Shown piece after piece: positions 25,267 to 34,823 of a stretch of DNA of 64,000 bases; position 1 is the first letter of the stretch, and every line of letters begins with the position of its first letter. Below the pieces are notes generated by a model. It was not told the DNA's origin, did not search any database, and saw only the letters and a list, made by a program, of their open reading frames with translations. Made by a program: the position numbers and the translations under genes. Origin of the DNA: Amycolatopsis circi (GTDB taxonomy: Bacteria > Actinomycetota > Actinomycetes > Mycobacteriales > Pseudonocardiaceae); contig NZ_PQIA01000021.1 of assembly GCF_003385235.1 (NCBI RefSeq), positions 33,901 through 97,900 of the forward strand, in the 5' to 3' direction.

Positions 25267-26561
25267 TTCGGCGGTTCCGGTTGCACGTGCGGGTACGGGT
25301 TGTTCGCCGGTCCGGGATTGGTCGCCGAGCCTGGCAGCGGATAGGCGTTGAACTTGTTGAGCGGCCCGATGTTCGTGTTCAGCGGGTTGCCCTTCAACGT
25401 CTGCTCGTTGTTGATCGAGAACACCCGGAACGCGCGGCCGTTGGCGTCCCCGGTGGCGAGCGTCTGCGCGAAGTTCGTGAAGAACGCCGCGAGATCATGA
25501 CCGTAGGGACGCAAGAACCCGAGCATCGGATTGAGGTCGGACAGGTCGACCTGCAGTGCCGGGACGAGGTTCCGCACGTCCTGGGCAACCGCCGGGACTC
25601 GTTGCAGCGTGGCCGGAGCCTGGGCGAGCACGCCGTTCAGCGAAGGCAGCAGTGCGCGCAGATCCGCGCTGGTCTGCGGCAGCTCCTTCAGCGCCGCCGA
25701 AAGATCGGGTGCGGCGATGTTGAGATTGGCCGCGACGGGAGAAAGCGCCCCGGAGACCTTGTTCAGGCTTCCGGTGGCGGTGCGCGCGGTGTCCATGAGG
25801 CCGGGCAGTTTCCGCAGCACGTCTTCCAACTGCTTGCTGTTCCCGGAGGTCGCGGACACGAGCTGGTTGGCGTTGTCGACCAGCTGGCCGATTTCGCCCT
25901 GCCGGGTGTCCAGCGCGGCGAGCAGCGTGGTGGTGGATCCCATCAGGTGCTTGAGGTCCTCCGACTGCCCGGCGAGAGCGTCCAAAGTGGTCTTGCCCTC
26001 GCGGCCGAGGTCGCCGAGTCCTTGCAGGGCTTGGGAAATACTCGCTTTGCCGTCTTTGGTGGCGGCCCCGAGCGACCGGACGCTGCTCGCGAGCGCGTTG
26101 CGGGTGCCGGGATCGAGACTGGCGAGGACGTCGTTCAGCTCGGTGGCGGGCTTGCCCGCGCTGTCCGGGAGGACGGTGCCGGAAGCCAATTCTTGGCCCC
26201 TGCCGTCGGTGATCTCGAGGAAGGTCTCGTTGATCAACGTCTTCGCCCGCACCTGGACCGTGGCTCCCTGGTGCAGCGGAGCGGATTTTTCCAGTTGCAG
26301 CACGACGTCCGCCTTGCCGCCCTGGACCGAGAGCTGGTCGACCTTCCCGACCTTGACGCCCGCGACCATCACGTCGGAGTCCTTCACCAGGTTCGACGCC
26401 TTGTCCAGGTGGAGCACGACCTGGTACCCCGGCTGGGACACCACCGGCAGCTTTCCGCCCGAGCTGACCCAGAGATAACCGAAGACGAGCGCGCAGACGA
26501 GAACGAACGCGAGCAGCATCACGAGCCGCAGGACCGGCAGCACGGCATGGGGGATTCGCAT
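25263..26561 (-). CDS. mceF: MCE-family protein, sixth of six (MceF position)
   Basis: 432 residues: N-terminal membrane anchor (LVMLLAFVLVCALVFGYLWV), MCE domain (YQVVLHLDKASNLVKDSDVMVAGVKVGKVDQLSV; VQVRAKTLINETFLEI), a long helical coiled region, and the C-terminal block FFTNFAQTLATGDANGRAFRVF shared with MceA and MceC here. The anchor Cys lacks a lipobox. It forms part of the hexameric tube that carries lipid between envelope layers. Stop overlaps MMPL by 4 bp; start is 9 bp after MceE. Confidence 0.9.
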   Translation of the reverse strand: MRIPHAVLPVLRLVMLLAFVLVCALVFGYLWVSSGGKLPVVSQPGYQVVLHLDKASNLVKDSDVMVAGVKVGKVDQLSVQGGKADVVLQLEKSAPLHQGATVQVRAKTLINETFLEITDGRGQELASGTVLPDSAGKPATELNDVLASLDPGTRNALASSVRSLGAATKDGKASISQALQGLGDLGREGKTTLDALAGQSEDLKHLMGSTTTLLAALDTRQGEIGQLVDNANQLVSATSGNSKQLEDVLRKLPGLMDTARTATGSLNKVSGALSPVAANLNIAAPDLSAALKELPQTSADLRALLPSLNGVLAQAPATLQRVPAVAQDVRNLVPALQVDLSDLNPMLGFLRPYGHDLAAFFTNFAQTLATGDANGRAFRVFSINNEQTLKGNPLNTNIGPLNKFNAYPLPGSATNPGPANNPYPHVQPEPPK

Positions 26562-26570
26562 GGCGGGCGC

Positions 26571-27827
26571 CTACTTCCCGGTCAGGCTCGGCAGCGTTTT
26601 GCCGAGGTCGAGGGGCAGGGTGGTCGGCGTGATCTCGAGCATTCCGCGCAGGATCCCGCCGTTGGCGTCGGCCATGCTCGTCATGGAGTGGGTGTTGACC
26701 ACGAACGCGCCGAGGTCGGGCAGGTACTTCACCAGCGCCGAGGTGACCGGATCGAGCCGCGACGTCGTGGCGCGCAGGTCGGGCAGCGCGACGTTGAGGT
26801 CGTGCACGTAGGGCCGCAGGTCGGCGACAACCGGCGCGGCCTTGTCCACCACCGGTTGCAGCCGGTCGACCGTGCCGCCCAGCCGGTCGACGGTGCTGGT
26901 GACCTTCTCCAGCGAGTCCGGCAGCGTGCCGGAGGCGTTCTTGAGGTTGTCCAGGGTCGGGTCCAGCTGGCCGCTGAGCGACTGGACGGCGTCCATCGCC
27001 TGCTTGAGCTGCCCGGTGAGGTCGGGCAGCTGACCGAGCGCGCTGTCCAGCGAAGTGTGCTTCTGCCCGAGCGTCGCCAGCGTGGTCTGCAGCGAATCGG
27101 CGAGCGCGCCAAGCCGTCCGCCGTCGTCGCCGACCGCCTGCGACACCTGCCGCAGACACGTGACGAGCTTCTGGATGTTGTCGCGCCGGGCGTCCAGCGC
27201 GGTCAGGACGGGCTGCAGTTTCCGCACGACCGCGTCGGCCGCGTTCACGCCCTCCGGCAGATGCTGGGGCGCGGCCGCCAGCGCCACGTCCGACTCCTGG
27301 AGCAGAGTCGTCAGCGCGGCCCGGCTGTTGTCGTCCAGGTGCCCGAGCACCTCGTCGATCTGGACCGGCCGCTGCGACGCGGAAAGCGGCAGCACCCCGC
27401 CGGCGGCGAGCTGCGGGCTCTGCGCGGTGCCGGGATTCAGCTCGACGTACATTTCGTTGAGCGGGCTCTTCGGCCGCAACACCACGGTGGCGTTGTCGTG
27501 GATCTTGTACTGCGGATCGACGGCGAGCTCCAGGCGTGCCTTGCCGTGGTCGTCCACGTCGACCGAAGCGATCTCCCCGGCCGGAACCCCGGCGATGCGC
27601 ACTTCCTGGCCGTGGTTCGGGCTGACGCCGGGGCTGGCCGCGAAGGTGGCGTAGAAGCGGAACTTGTCGTCCCACGGCAGGTTCACGCGCTGGTTGGTGA
27701 GGATGATCCCGCCGGAGACCCCGGCGAGGGCGATCAGCACCACCAGCACCAGAACGTTCCGCTTGAGCCCGGGTTCGGTCCGGACCCGCTCGAGTACGCG
27801 GCGGAACCGGGCGATGCGCGCGCTCAT
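26571..27827 (-). CDS. mceE: MCE-family protein, fifth of six (MceE position)
   Basis: 418 residues: anchor (VLVLVVLIALAGVSGGIILT), MCE domain (FYATFAASPGVSPNHGQEVRIAGVPAGEIASV; VVLRPKSPLNEMYVEL) and a long alpha-helical needle with repeated LGxLPDLTxQL-type heptads. ATG 27827 overlaps the MceD stop (ATGA); a much longer upstream open frame is antisense or out-of-frame and not used. In mycobacteria the protein at this position is normally a lipoprotein, but no lipobox is present here. Confidence 0.9.
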   Translation of the reverse strand: MSARIARFRRVLERVRTEPGLKRNVLVLVVLIALAGVSGGIILTNQRVNLPWDDKFRFYATFAASPGVSPNHGQEVRIAGVPAGEIASVDVDDHGKARLELAVDPQYKIHDNATVVLRPKSPLNEMYVELNPGTAQSPQLAAGGVLPLSASQRPVQIDEVLGHLDDNSRAALTTLLQESDVALAAAPQHLPEGVNAADAVVRKLQPVLTALDARRDNIQKLVTCLRQVSQAVGDDGGRLGALADSLQTTLATLGQKHTSLDSALGQLPDLTGQLKQAMDAVQSLSGQLDPTLDNLKNASGTLPDSLEKVTSTVDRLGGTVDRLQPVVDKAAPVVADLRPYVHDLNVALPDLRATTSRLDPVTSALVKYLPDLGAFVVNTHSMTSMADANGGILRGMLEITPTTLPLDLGKTLPSLTGK

Positions 27828-29152
27828 CGCGCGCCTCCCTTCTGCAGTGGAATCCCGAGCTGGCCGGAAAGTCCGGTGAACATCTGCTCCAGGCTCAGCG
27901 GCAGCCCGCCGACGGTTCCGGCGCCGATGCCGGGCTGGAACGAGACCGCGGGGCCGTTGCGGTCGCTCATCGACGACGCGCGGGTCAGCGTGGCGAACAT
28001 GTAGGCCAGGTCCTGGAACATCGGTTTGTCCGAAGTGGACGCCGCGTAGGGCCCGCTGCCCCGGTAGGGCGAGAGGACGAACGACTTGACCGGTCCGTTG
28101 ACCCGGTCGAGCACCGGGCCCCGGACGTCGCCGAGCAGCGCGCTCGCCTGCTGGCTGGCCGGCACCAGGTCCTGGACCAGCGGCCGGGCGTCGGCGACCA
28201 GGTTCCGGAGGTTCCCGACCACCGGCCGGGCTTTGGCGAGGACCGGATCGGCGTGTTCCAGAGCGGTGTTCAGCGCGGTGACGACCGGCTGGGCTGGTTC
28301 TGCGGTGTCCTTCAGCTTGGCGAGGGTGGTGCGGAGCCGGTCGAGCCCGGCGCTGGTCGAGTCCAGCGAGGCGGGAAGCTGCCCGATCGCCGAGGAGAGG
28401 TCCCCGGCCCGGTTGCCGAGAACCGAGCTGGTGGTGTGGAGATCGCCGACGACCGCGTCGAGCTGGCCTTCCTTGTCGATGAGCTGCCGGGACGCCGACT
28501 CCAGTCCGGAAACCAGCTTCGTCAGGTCCGTCTGATCGGTGCCTACCGCGGCGTCGAGGACGTTCGCGGCCGGGCCGAGCGCGGCGGGAGCATCGGCGAC
28601 GAGCTGGTCGATCGCCTCCTTGCCGCCGTCGCGCAAGGTGGTGTCGAGGTTGGCGACATCGTGCTGCAGGCCCCGCAGAGCGGACGGCTGCAACGCCGCG
28701 GCGACCTTGTCGAGTTCGACGGGCAGTTTCGTCCGGGCGACGGGGATGTCCCCGCTCGGCTCGCCGGGCTTGCCGCCGGGCACGAGGTCGACGAAATAGT
28801 TGCCGCCGAGCAAGGTAGTCGGGCGGATGACCGCGCTCGGCTCGGTGCCGAGTTTCGCTTTGGTGCCGTCGTCGACCTTGACCTCGACCCGGGCTCCGCC
28901 CGCCGCGTTCCGCTCGACGCCGGTCACGACTCCCACCGGGACGAACGACACCTTCACCTGGCTCAGGTAAGGCACGAGCCTGCTGTCCGCGGAGAACGCG
29001 ATGCCGAACGTCTCGCCCGGCTTGAGCGTGGTGACGATCCGGTTCTTGTTGAACAGCGCGGTACCCGCGAGCAACGCGACCACCAAGAACAGGATGCCGA
29101 GCCGCAGCGGGGTCAGCCGCGAACGGCGCGGTTTGGTCGTTGTGGCGGTCAT
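27824..29152 (-). CDS. mceD: MCE-family protein, fourth of six (MceD position)
   Basis: 442 residues: anchor (LGILFLVVALLAGTALFN), MCE domain (TFGIAFSADSRLVPYLSQVKVSFVPVGVVTGVERN; VIRPTTLLGGNYFVDLVPGG) and a helical needle with Leu/Ala heptads. The C-terminal segment differs from the A/C/F type (VKSFVLSPYRGSGPYAAS), placing it in the B/D/E class of this cluster. The start overlaps the MceC stop by 4 bp and its own stop overlaps MceE by 4 bp. Confidence 0.9.
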   Translation of the reverse strand: MTATTTKPRRSRLTPLRLGILFLVVALLAGTALFNKNRIVTTLKPGETFGIAFSADSRLVPYLSQVKVSFVPVGVVTGVERNAAGGARVEVKVDDGTKAKLGTEPSAVIRPTTLLGGNYFVDLVPGGKPGEPSGDIPVARTKLPVELDKVAAALQPSALRGLQHDVANLDTTLRDGGKEAIDQLVADAPAALGPAANVLDAAVGTDQTDLTKLVSGLESASRQLIDKEGQLDAVVGDLHTTSSVLGNRAGDLSSAIGQLPASLDSTSAGLDRLRTTLAKLKDTAEPAQPVVTALNTALEHADPVLAKARPVVGNLRNLVADARPLVQDLVPASQQASALLGDVRGPVLDRVNGPVKSFVLSPYRGSGPYAASTSDKPMFQDLAYMFATLTRASSMSDRNGPAVSFQPGIGAGTVGGLPLSLEQMFTGLSGQLGIPLQKGGAR

Positions 29153-30438
29153 TTCCGGCCTCCCAGCAGACCGTTCTTCTTCTCCTTGGCAGCCTGGCCG
29201 GGCGCCGGGTACGCGTCCCTGGCCACCGTCGGGTCGGCGATCGGCAGGGTGCCGTCGGCCGATTCCAGGTTGAGGACCGGGTAGAAGCGCAGCCAGTGGC
29301 CCGCCGCGTCACCGAGGTGCAGCGCGTCGGCCGCGTAGGAGAAGAACATCGAGACTTCGGGGGCGTACGGCGCGAGCACCCCGACCGGGTCCTTGGCCGC
29401 ACCGATCGCCGCGGTGAGGCGCGGGGCAAGAGGTTTCGCGTCGGTCATGACGTGGGTCAAGTCCGTGACAGCGGGATCGGCTTGTGCGGCAACGCCGGGA
29501 ACCTTGTCCAGCGACGGAACTCCTTCGCGCAGGACGCCGCGCACGTCCGGCGTTGCTTGCCCGAGTGCCTCCGCCCCTGGCCGCAAGGTCCGCACCGCTT
29601 GCTCGGTCTGTCCGAGCGGGCCGTTGAGACCGCCGAGCGCGCCTTTCACGTCGGCGAGCGTCGAGGGAGCCTTGCTCAGCGAATCGGCCAGCGGCTTGCC
29701 CCGGTCGACGTTCAAGGACTGCAAGGTGGTGCCGAGCCGCTGGGTCAGCTGGGCGAGCTGCTGCTGGTGGCCTTGGAAGGAAACCGACAGCGAGTCGGCG
29801 GTTTTCAGCAGTCCAGCGAGATCCGCACCGTCCCGAGCGGACAGTGCACGGGACACGACGCCGAGATCAGGCAGCTCTTGCGGAAGCGCTGAAGCCGCGT
29901 CCTTGAGGTCCTGGGAATGGCCGCCGAGTCCGCCGCCTGCCTCGCGCAGGGTGGAACCGAGTGCCTGGCGGGTGGGCGCGTCGAGAACGCGCAGGACGTC
30001 GGCGAGTTCCTGGGACCCGACGGTCTTGCCGGCTGGGATGACCGAGTCCGCGGGCAACTGGCCCGCGGCCGGATTGCCGGGCTGCAGGTCGACGTACTTT
30101 TGCCCGAGTGCCGACCGCGCCCCGATCGACGCGGCCGTCGCCCCGGCGTCCCGGTAGATCTTGCGGTCTCCGTCGAGGCCCATCGTGACCAGGGGTTTGC
30201 CGTCGACGAGCTGGATGTCCTTCACCTGCCCGACCCGCACGTTGGCGATCCGGACGTCGTCGCCCGCACGCAGCGCCCCGACGTCGTCGAAGGCAGCTCG
30301 CACGGTGGTGCCGGAGACTCCGGGCAGGCCGGAATTGGCGGTGATCGCGACATACACCGCCACGACGAACGCGACGATCAGCCCGGTGCCGAGCAGCGCC
30401 GACCGGCGCCGGCTCCGCGCGCTTTTCTTGCCTGCCAT
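29149..30438 (-). CDS. mceC: MCE-family protein, third of six (MceC position)
   Basis: 429 residues: anchor (LIVAFVVAVYVAITANSGLP), MCE domain (TVRAAFDDVGALRAGDDVRIANVRVGQVKDIQL; ARSALGQKYVDLQPG), helical needle, then the conserved C-terminal EVSMFFSYAADALHLGDAAGHWLRFY and a Pro/Lys-rich tail. ATG 30438 overlaps the MceB stop by one base (TGATG) and the end overlaps MceD by four. One of six envelope subunits of the importer. Confidence 0.9.
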   Translation of the reverse strand: MAGKKSARSRRRSALLGTGLIVAFVVAVYVAITANSGLPGVSGTTVRAAFDDVGALRAGDDVRIANVRVGQVKDIQLVDGKPLVTMGLDGDRKIYRDAGATAASIGARSALGQKYVDLQPGNPAAGQLPADSVIPAGKTVGSQELADVLRVLDAPTRQALGSTLREAGGGLGGHSQDLKDAASALPQELPDLGVVSRALSARDGADLAGLLKTADSLSVSFQGHQQQLAQLTQRLGTTLQSLNVDRGKPLADSLSKAPSTLADVKGALGGLNGPLGQTEQAVRTLRPGAEALGQATPDVRGVLREGVPSLDKVPGVAAQADPAVTDLTHVMTDAKPLAPRLTAAIGAAKDPVGVLAPYAPEVSMFFSYAADALHLGDAAGHWLRFYPVLNLESADGTLPIADPTVARDAYPAPGQAAKEKKNGLLGGRK

Positions 30439-31859
30439 CAGTTGCCCCCGATCAGGAAGCCGAGGAGACCGTTCTCCTGGTTCTGGGTGAGCCCGGTGGC
30501 CCCGCCGTCCGGCGCGGAGCCGGACAGCAGCGGGCCCGGCCCCTTGCCGGTACCGCCGAACAGGCCGCCGGCCGGTCCGCCGCCGGGCTGTTGCGGGGCC
30601 TGCGGATCGACGGGTTTGCCGCTGGGGTTCTCGGTCAGCGGCGCGGGCGAGCCACCGATCCCGAGGTTGGAGCCCAGGCCGGGCAAGGCACCGCTGACGA
30701 TGTCCGGGGTGACGACCAGCCCGGCCCGGAAGTAGTGGGACAGCCCGTCGGAGCCGTTCGTCGCCAGTGCCCAGTTCTTGATGAACTCGAACACCCCGCC
30801 GATGTTGTCGGTGAGCTGGCCGGCGATCGGTTTCAGCGAGGCCGCGAGGGATTTGGTGTCTCCCCCGGACCGCTGCAGCGTCTCGACGACCGGACGCGCT
30901 TCGTCGAGGAGAGTCTGTGCCTTGTCCAGCACCGGATTCGCACTCGCCAGAGCGGGGTCGGCCGAGTCGGCGAACCGTTGCAGTTCCTGCGAAATCTGCG
31001 CGAGGTTGTCGGTGGTCGGCCGGATCGCCTGCAAGGTGGGCGCGGCGGCGGTCGCGGTGCCGGTGAGCTTGGCCAGGGTGTCGCGGGCGGTTTGCAGCGT
31101 GCCGGGCAGTTCGGCCAGCGTGCGGTCGAGCGACTGCTGGTTCGCGGCCGTCGTGCCGAGGGCCTGCTGCGTCGCGCCGATCAGCGTGTCGAGGGATTTG
31201 CCTTTGTCCGCCGCAAGCGCGGACGCGACCGGAGTCAGCCGGTCGACGAGGCGGGTGAGGACGTCGTTCTGCTGGTTCAGCACGGTGGCCAGCCCGGCGG
31301 TGTCGTTCATCGCCGGAGCCAGTGCCTTGATGGTGTCCGCCAGATGCGCGCCGTTGCCCTGCGACCCCTCGCCGAGAACGGTGACGAGCGCGGCCAGCGA
31401 TTGGCCGGTCGGTTCGTCGAGGGTGTTCAGGACTTGGTCGAGGTCGGTGTTCTGTCCGGTCTGCGACTCGGGAATCGGCGCGCCTTTCTCCAGCAGCGGC
31501 GCGGCGTCGCTGCCGCGGTCGAGTTCGACGTAGCGCTCGCCGAGAAGGCTCACCGGGCGCACGAATGCCTTGGCGTCACGGTGCAAGGGCAGCGCGGCCG
31601 GGTCCAGTTCCATCGCGACGGCGGCGACACCGTCCGGCGCGACGGTCATGCTGGTGATGGCACCGACTCGGACGCCGTGCAGCTTGACGTCGTTGCCCAC
31701 CAGCAGCGGACTGGCGTCGGCGAACCGTGCGGTGACGACCACAGTGGACGGATTCGCGTCAGCGGCCATGCCGGTCGTGGCCGCGGCGACCGCGCCCACG
31801 GCGACCAGCGCGGTGAGAGCGAGGCGCGCCTTGGGCAGGCGGCGTTGGGGCGTTTTCAT
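30438..31859 (-). CDS. mceB: MCE-family protein, second of six (MceB position)
   Basis: 473 residues from ATG 31859, which overlaps the MceA stop (ATGA). Hydrophobic N-terminus (ALTALVAVGAVAAATTGMAA), MCE domain (VVVTARFADASPLLVGNDVKLHGVRVGAITSM; FVRPVSLLGERYVEL), helical needle, and a Gly/Pro-rich unstructured tail (QQPGGGPAGGLFGGTGKGPG) before the end. The open frame that extends to 32048 lies inside MceA out of frame and is not used. Confidence 0.9.
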   Translation of the reverse strand: MKTPQRRLPKARLALTALVAVGAVAAATTGMAADANPSTVVVTARFADASPLLVGNDVKLHGVRVGAITSMTVAPDGVAAVAMELDPAALPLHRDAKAFVRPVSLLGERYVELDRGSDAAPLLEKGAPIPESQTGQNTDLDQVLNTLDEPTGQSLAALVTVLGEGSQGNGAHLADTIKALAPAMNDTAGLATVLNQQNDVLTRLVDRLTPVASALAADKGKSLDTLIGATQQALGTTAANQQSLDRTLAELPGTLQTARDTLAKLTGTATAAAPTLQAIRPTTDNLAQISQELQRFADSADPALASANPVLDKAQTLLDEARPVVETLQRSGGDTKSLAASLKPIAGQLTDNIGGVFEFIKNWALATNGSDGLSHYFRAGLVVTPDIVSGALPGLGSNLGIGGSPAPLTENPSGKPVDPQAPQQPGGGPAGGLFGGTGKGPGPLLSGSAPDGGATGLTQNQENGLLGFLIGGN

Positions 31860-33085
31860 CGCGGCTGGCTCCCGAAGGCGTCGGCCCAGGGCTGGTTGCC
31901 TGCTGCTCCCGGCAGTGGGTACGGGTCCTGACGGACCCCAGGCGGAGTGACACCCGGGTTGTTGTTGAGGCTGGTCGCGCCGACCTGCGGCCCGAAGATG
32001 CGGGCGTAGTGGCCGTTGGCGTCGTAGTTGGCGAAAGCGGAGCCCCACAGGGAGAAGTACGAAGCCACTTCAGGGGTGTAGGGGCGCAGGAACTGGAACG
32101 CGGGCTGCAGGTAGTTCACCGCCGACGTCGCGCCCGGGACGACCGCGTGCGCCTGGTCGAGGAGCCCGGGGGTGTAGCCGAGCAGCGTCTTCGCCGAGTC
32201 GAGCGTCGGCCGTAGCTCCGCGACCAACGGGCGGAGGTCCTGGAAGACCGGCTTCAGGTTCTTCGCTACCGACGGGAGTTTCTCGGTCGCTGGTTGAAGG
32301 TCTTGCAGCAGCGGGACGGCTTTGTCCGCGACACCGGGCACGTCGCCGAGCGTCCCGTTCGCCTTGTCGATCACCGCCGGAAGCTTCTGCAGAGCCGCGG
32401 AAAGCTGCTGGTGCTGCTGGGCGGTCAAGGCGGTCGTGCGGCTGAGGTCGTCGAGCACGCCGCGGACGTCCTTGTCGCGCGCGGCCAGCGTCCCGGTCAT
32501 CTGGTCGAGCGTTGTGACGAGATTCTTGATCGCCGGGCCGTCGGATCCGAGCGCCTTCAGCACCGCGCCGAGCGACGTCAGCGCGGGTCCGGCCGACTTC
32601 ACCGTGGCCTGGATATTCTGCTCGTTGCCCGAAACGGTGCTGTTGAGGCCGTTCACCAGCGACGACAGATGCGCCCGGGTCGCCGGGTCCAGCGCGTTGA
32701 GCACCTGGTCCAGTTCCATCGGCTGGTCCATCGTGCCGGTGAGCATTCCGCCGGACGGAATCGTGGCGTTGCTTTCCGGCCCGTCGTGCACCTCGACCAG
32801 CCGCTCCCCCAGCAGCGCCTTCCAGGCGACGGTCACCTTCGCGCCCGCGTGGAGCGGAACGTGGTCGCCGTCGAGCGCCAGCTGGACGTAGGCCTTGCCG
32901 TCGCGGACGCTGATGTCGGCGACGGAGCCGGACGGGAAACCGTTGATCAGCACGGACCCGCCCTTGACCACGTTGGTCGCCGAGCCCAGCAGCACCCCGA
33001 CGGTGTAATCCGGTTTGGCCCACGTCCATCCGGCGGCCGCGAGCACGGCCGCGGCGACGAGGGCGGGGATCAGGAGTCTGCGCAT
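31856..33085 (-). CDS. mceA: MCE-family protein, first of six (MceA position)
   Basis: 409 residues: short anchor (LLIPALVAAAVLAAAGWTWA), MCE domain (YTVGVLLGSATNVVKGGSVLINGFPSGSVADI; VAWKALLGERLVEV), helical needle of heptads, conserved C-terminus EVASYFSLWGSAFANYDANGHYARIF and a Pro-rich tail. It starts 2 bp after the ATPase gene. Likely defines the open tip or substrate entry of the tube, by analogy with other Mce systems. Confidence 0.9.
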   Translation of the reverse strand: MRRLLIPALVAAAVLAAAGWTWAKPDYTVGVLLGSATNVVKGGSVLINGFPSGSVADISVRDGKAYVQLALDGDHVPLHAGAKVTVAWKALLGERLVEVHDGPESNATIPSGGMLTGTMDQPMELDQVLNALDPATRAHLSSLVNGLNSTVSGNEQNIQATVKSAGPALTSLGAVLKALGSDGPAIKNLVTTLDQMTGTLAARDKDVRGVLDDLSRTTALTAQQHQQLSAALQKLPAVIDKANGTLGDVPGVADKAVPLLQDLQPATEKLPSVAKNLKPVFQDLRPLVAELRPTLDSAKTLLGYTPGLLDQAHAVVPGATSAVNYLQPAFQFLRPYTPEVASYFSLWGSAFANYDANGHYARIFGPQVGATSLNNNPGVTPPGVRQDPYPLPGAAGNQPWADAFGSQPR

Positions 33086-33087
33086 CG

Positions 33088-33936
33088 TCAGTCCATCCCC
33101 AGCGGGCCGGCCGAATCGCCGGACAGGAACTGCCGGACGAACGGGTCGGCCGAATTGAACGCGGCCTCCGCCTCGCCGTAGTGCACCACCTTGCCCTTCC
33201 AGATCAGCCCGACGTAGTCGCTGACCTTCCTGGCGGTGCGGATGTCGTGGGTGACCAGCAGGTAAGTTCCCTTGTGCTGGCGGTGCATTTCGAGGATCAG
33301 GTCGTTGAGCAGGCTCGTCCGGACCGGGTCCAGACCGGAGTCCGGCTCGTCGAACAGGACGATGTCCGGGTCCATCACCAGCGCGCGGGCGAAACCGGCG
33401 CGCTTGCGCATCCCGCCGGAGACCTCGTTGGGGTACTTGGTCAGCGCCTTGTCGAGGCCGACTTCGTGAAGGCGCTCCAGCACGATGTCGGAGATGTCGT
33501 GCTCGGAAAGATCGGTGTGCTTGCGCAACGGGAACGCGGTGTTGTCGTAGAGATTCATCGAGCCGAACAGCGCACCGTCCTGGAACAGCACGCCGAACTT
33601 CTTGCGCAGCTCGTAGCGCTCGCTCTCGGAGATCCGCCAGATGTCCTGGCCGTGGATGAGAATCTCGCCGGCATCCGGTTCGAGCAGGCCGACGAGATGC
33701 TTGATCAGCACGCTTTTGCCGGTGCCCGACGGGCCGAGCACCGTCGTGATCGCGTCGTCGACGAAGTTGAGGTTCATCCCCTGCAGGACCTTGAAATCGC
33801 CGAACGCCTTGTGCACGCCGCGCACTTCCATGCTGTGCGTGCCGTTGCCCGCGGCGGGCCGCTGCCCCGGCAGGACGCCGTGCGCCGGCAGGGTATCGGT
33901 CAGCTCCGCGGCGCGATGCGCTGGAGTCGTGGACAC
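33088..33936 (-). CDS. Mce system ABC ATPase (Mkl/MlaF-type)
   Basis: 282 residues. Walker A GPSGTGKSVLIKH, Q-loop GVLFQDGALF, signature VSGGMRKRAGFARAL, Walker B VLFDEPDSGLDP, H-loop VTHDIRTA. The NLYDNTAFPLRKH region and C-terminal tail are of the Mkl/MlaF class that energises YrbE/Mce lipid import. In mycobacteria the mkl gene is usually unlinked to mce operons; here it lies between yrbEB and mceA. An N-terminal extension of about 35 residues precedes the ABC fold. Confidence 0.92.
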   Translation of the reverse strand: MSTTPAHRAAELTDTLPAHGVLPGQRPAAGNGTHSMEVRGVHKAFGDFKVLQGMNLNFVDDAITTVLGPSGTGKSVLIKHLVGLLEPDAGEILIHGQDIWRISESERYELRKKFGVLFQDGALFGSMNLYDNTAFPLRKHTDLSEHDISDIVLERLHEVGLDKALTKYPNEVSGGMRKRAGFARALVMDPDIVLFDEPDSGLDPVRTSLLNDLILEMHRQHKGTYLLVTHDIRTARKVSDYVGLIWKGKVVHYGEAEAAFNSADPFVRQFLSGDSAGPLGMD

Positions 33937-33949
33937 ATTTGCCTCCGGG

Positions 33950-34813
33950 TCAGTTCGCGATGGGCGCGTTCGGATTGAGCCCCCAGAACAACTGGGTGGC
34001 CAGCACGCCGATGACGTGGATCAGCACCATGTTCAGCATCATCGATCTCGCGGTGTTTCTTCCCACCCCGACGGATCCGCCGGACGCGGTGTAGCCGTAG
34101 AAACAGCCGACGAAGACGATCGTGGTCCCCATCGCCATGACTTTCACCAGCGAGTACAGGAAATCCAGCGGGTTCTGGTAAAGCCAGAAAATGTAGTTGT
34201 AGCCGCCGGAGGAAACGCCGCCGAGCTGCACCACGGTGACGAGATACATCGACACGTACATCACGCCCAGCCCGACGGTGTACAGGAACGGCATCGCGAT
34301 CCACGCCGCCATCACCCGCGTGCCGACGAGATAGCTGCGCGACTTGACGCCCATGACCTCCATGGCGTCCACCTCGTCGGCGATCTTCATCGACCCGATC
34401 TCGGCGACCAGCCCGCAACCGACCTTGGCGGCGAAAATGTAGCCCCACATGTAAGGCGCGAGCTCGCGGATCGAGCAGAACGCGTTGAAAATTCCGGAAT
34501 ACAGCGGCGCACCGATTTGCTTGAGCGTGTAGCTCGCTTCGAGCCCGCACGCGGTGCCCATCACGAACTGCATCAGCCAGATGATCAGCCCGCTCGACAG
34601 AATCAGAATTCCGGCCTGGTGGAAAACCTCGGACGTGTAGTGCCGCACGTCCGGGAACTCTCTGATCGTCTTGCCCGCGAAGCGCGCGATCTCGCCGCTG
34701 GTCGAGATCGCTTGTTTCACGCCGCGGCTCATGCCTTTGGCGGAAATCACGGTGTCGCGCGGTTTCGGCGCTTCCGTCGGCCGCCCCTCGGGACGTTCCA
34801 GGGATGTCGTCAT
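33950..34813 (-). CDS. yrbEB: YrbEB, MlaE-type ABC permease
   Basis: 287 residues with five to six membrane helices in the MlaE fold. The cytoplasmic coupling segment is IADEVDAMEVMGVKSRSYLVGTRVMAA, and IIWLMQFVMGTACGLEA and LLLCGG-type ends resemble YrbE proteins. It pairs with YrbEA and the Mkl ATPase to form the inner-membrane motor. Spacing is 10 bp after yrbEA and 13 bp before the ATPase. Confidence 0.9.
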   Translation of the reverse strand: MTTSLERPEGRPTEAPKPRDTVISAKGMSRGVKQAISTSGEIARFAGKTIREFPDVRHYTSEVFHQAGILILSSGLIIWLMQFVMGTACGLEASYTLKQIGAPLYSGIFNAFCSIRELAPYMWGYIFAAKVGCGLVAEIGSMKIADEVDAMEVMGVKSRSYLVGTRVMAAWIAMPFLYTVGLGVMYVSMYLVTVVQLGGVSSGGYNYIFWLYQNPLDFLYSLVKVMAMGTTIVFVGCFYGYTASGGSVGVGRNTARSMMLNMVLIHVIGVLATQLFWGLNPNAPIAN

Positions 34814-34823
34814 CGCGGGCGCC

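Noticed and set aside
25242..28004. 920-residue plus-strand open frame opposite the mce genes
   Set aside because: It is a high-GC shadow of MceD-MceF, Arg/Gln/Val-rich with no domain, and opposite proven coding sequence.
26571..29429. 952-residue open frame apparently joining two Mce regions
   Set aside because: The N-terminal half is an out-of-frame reading of MceC/MceD. The real MceE begins at ATG 27827 overlapping the MceD stop.
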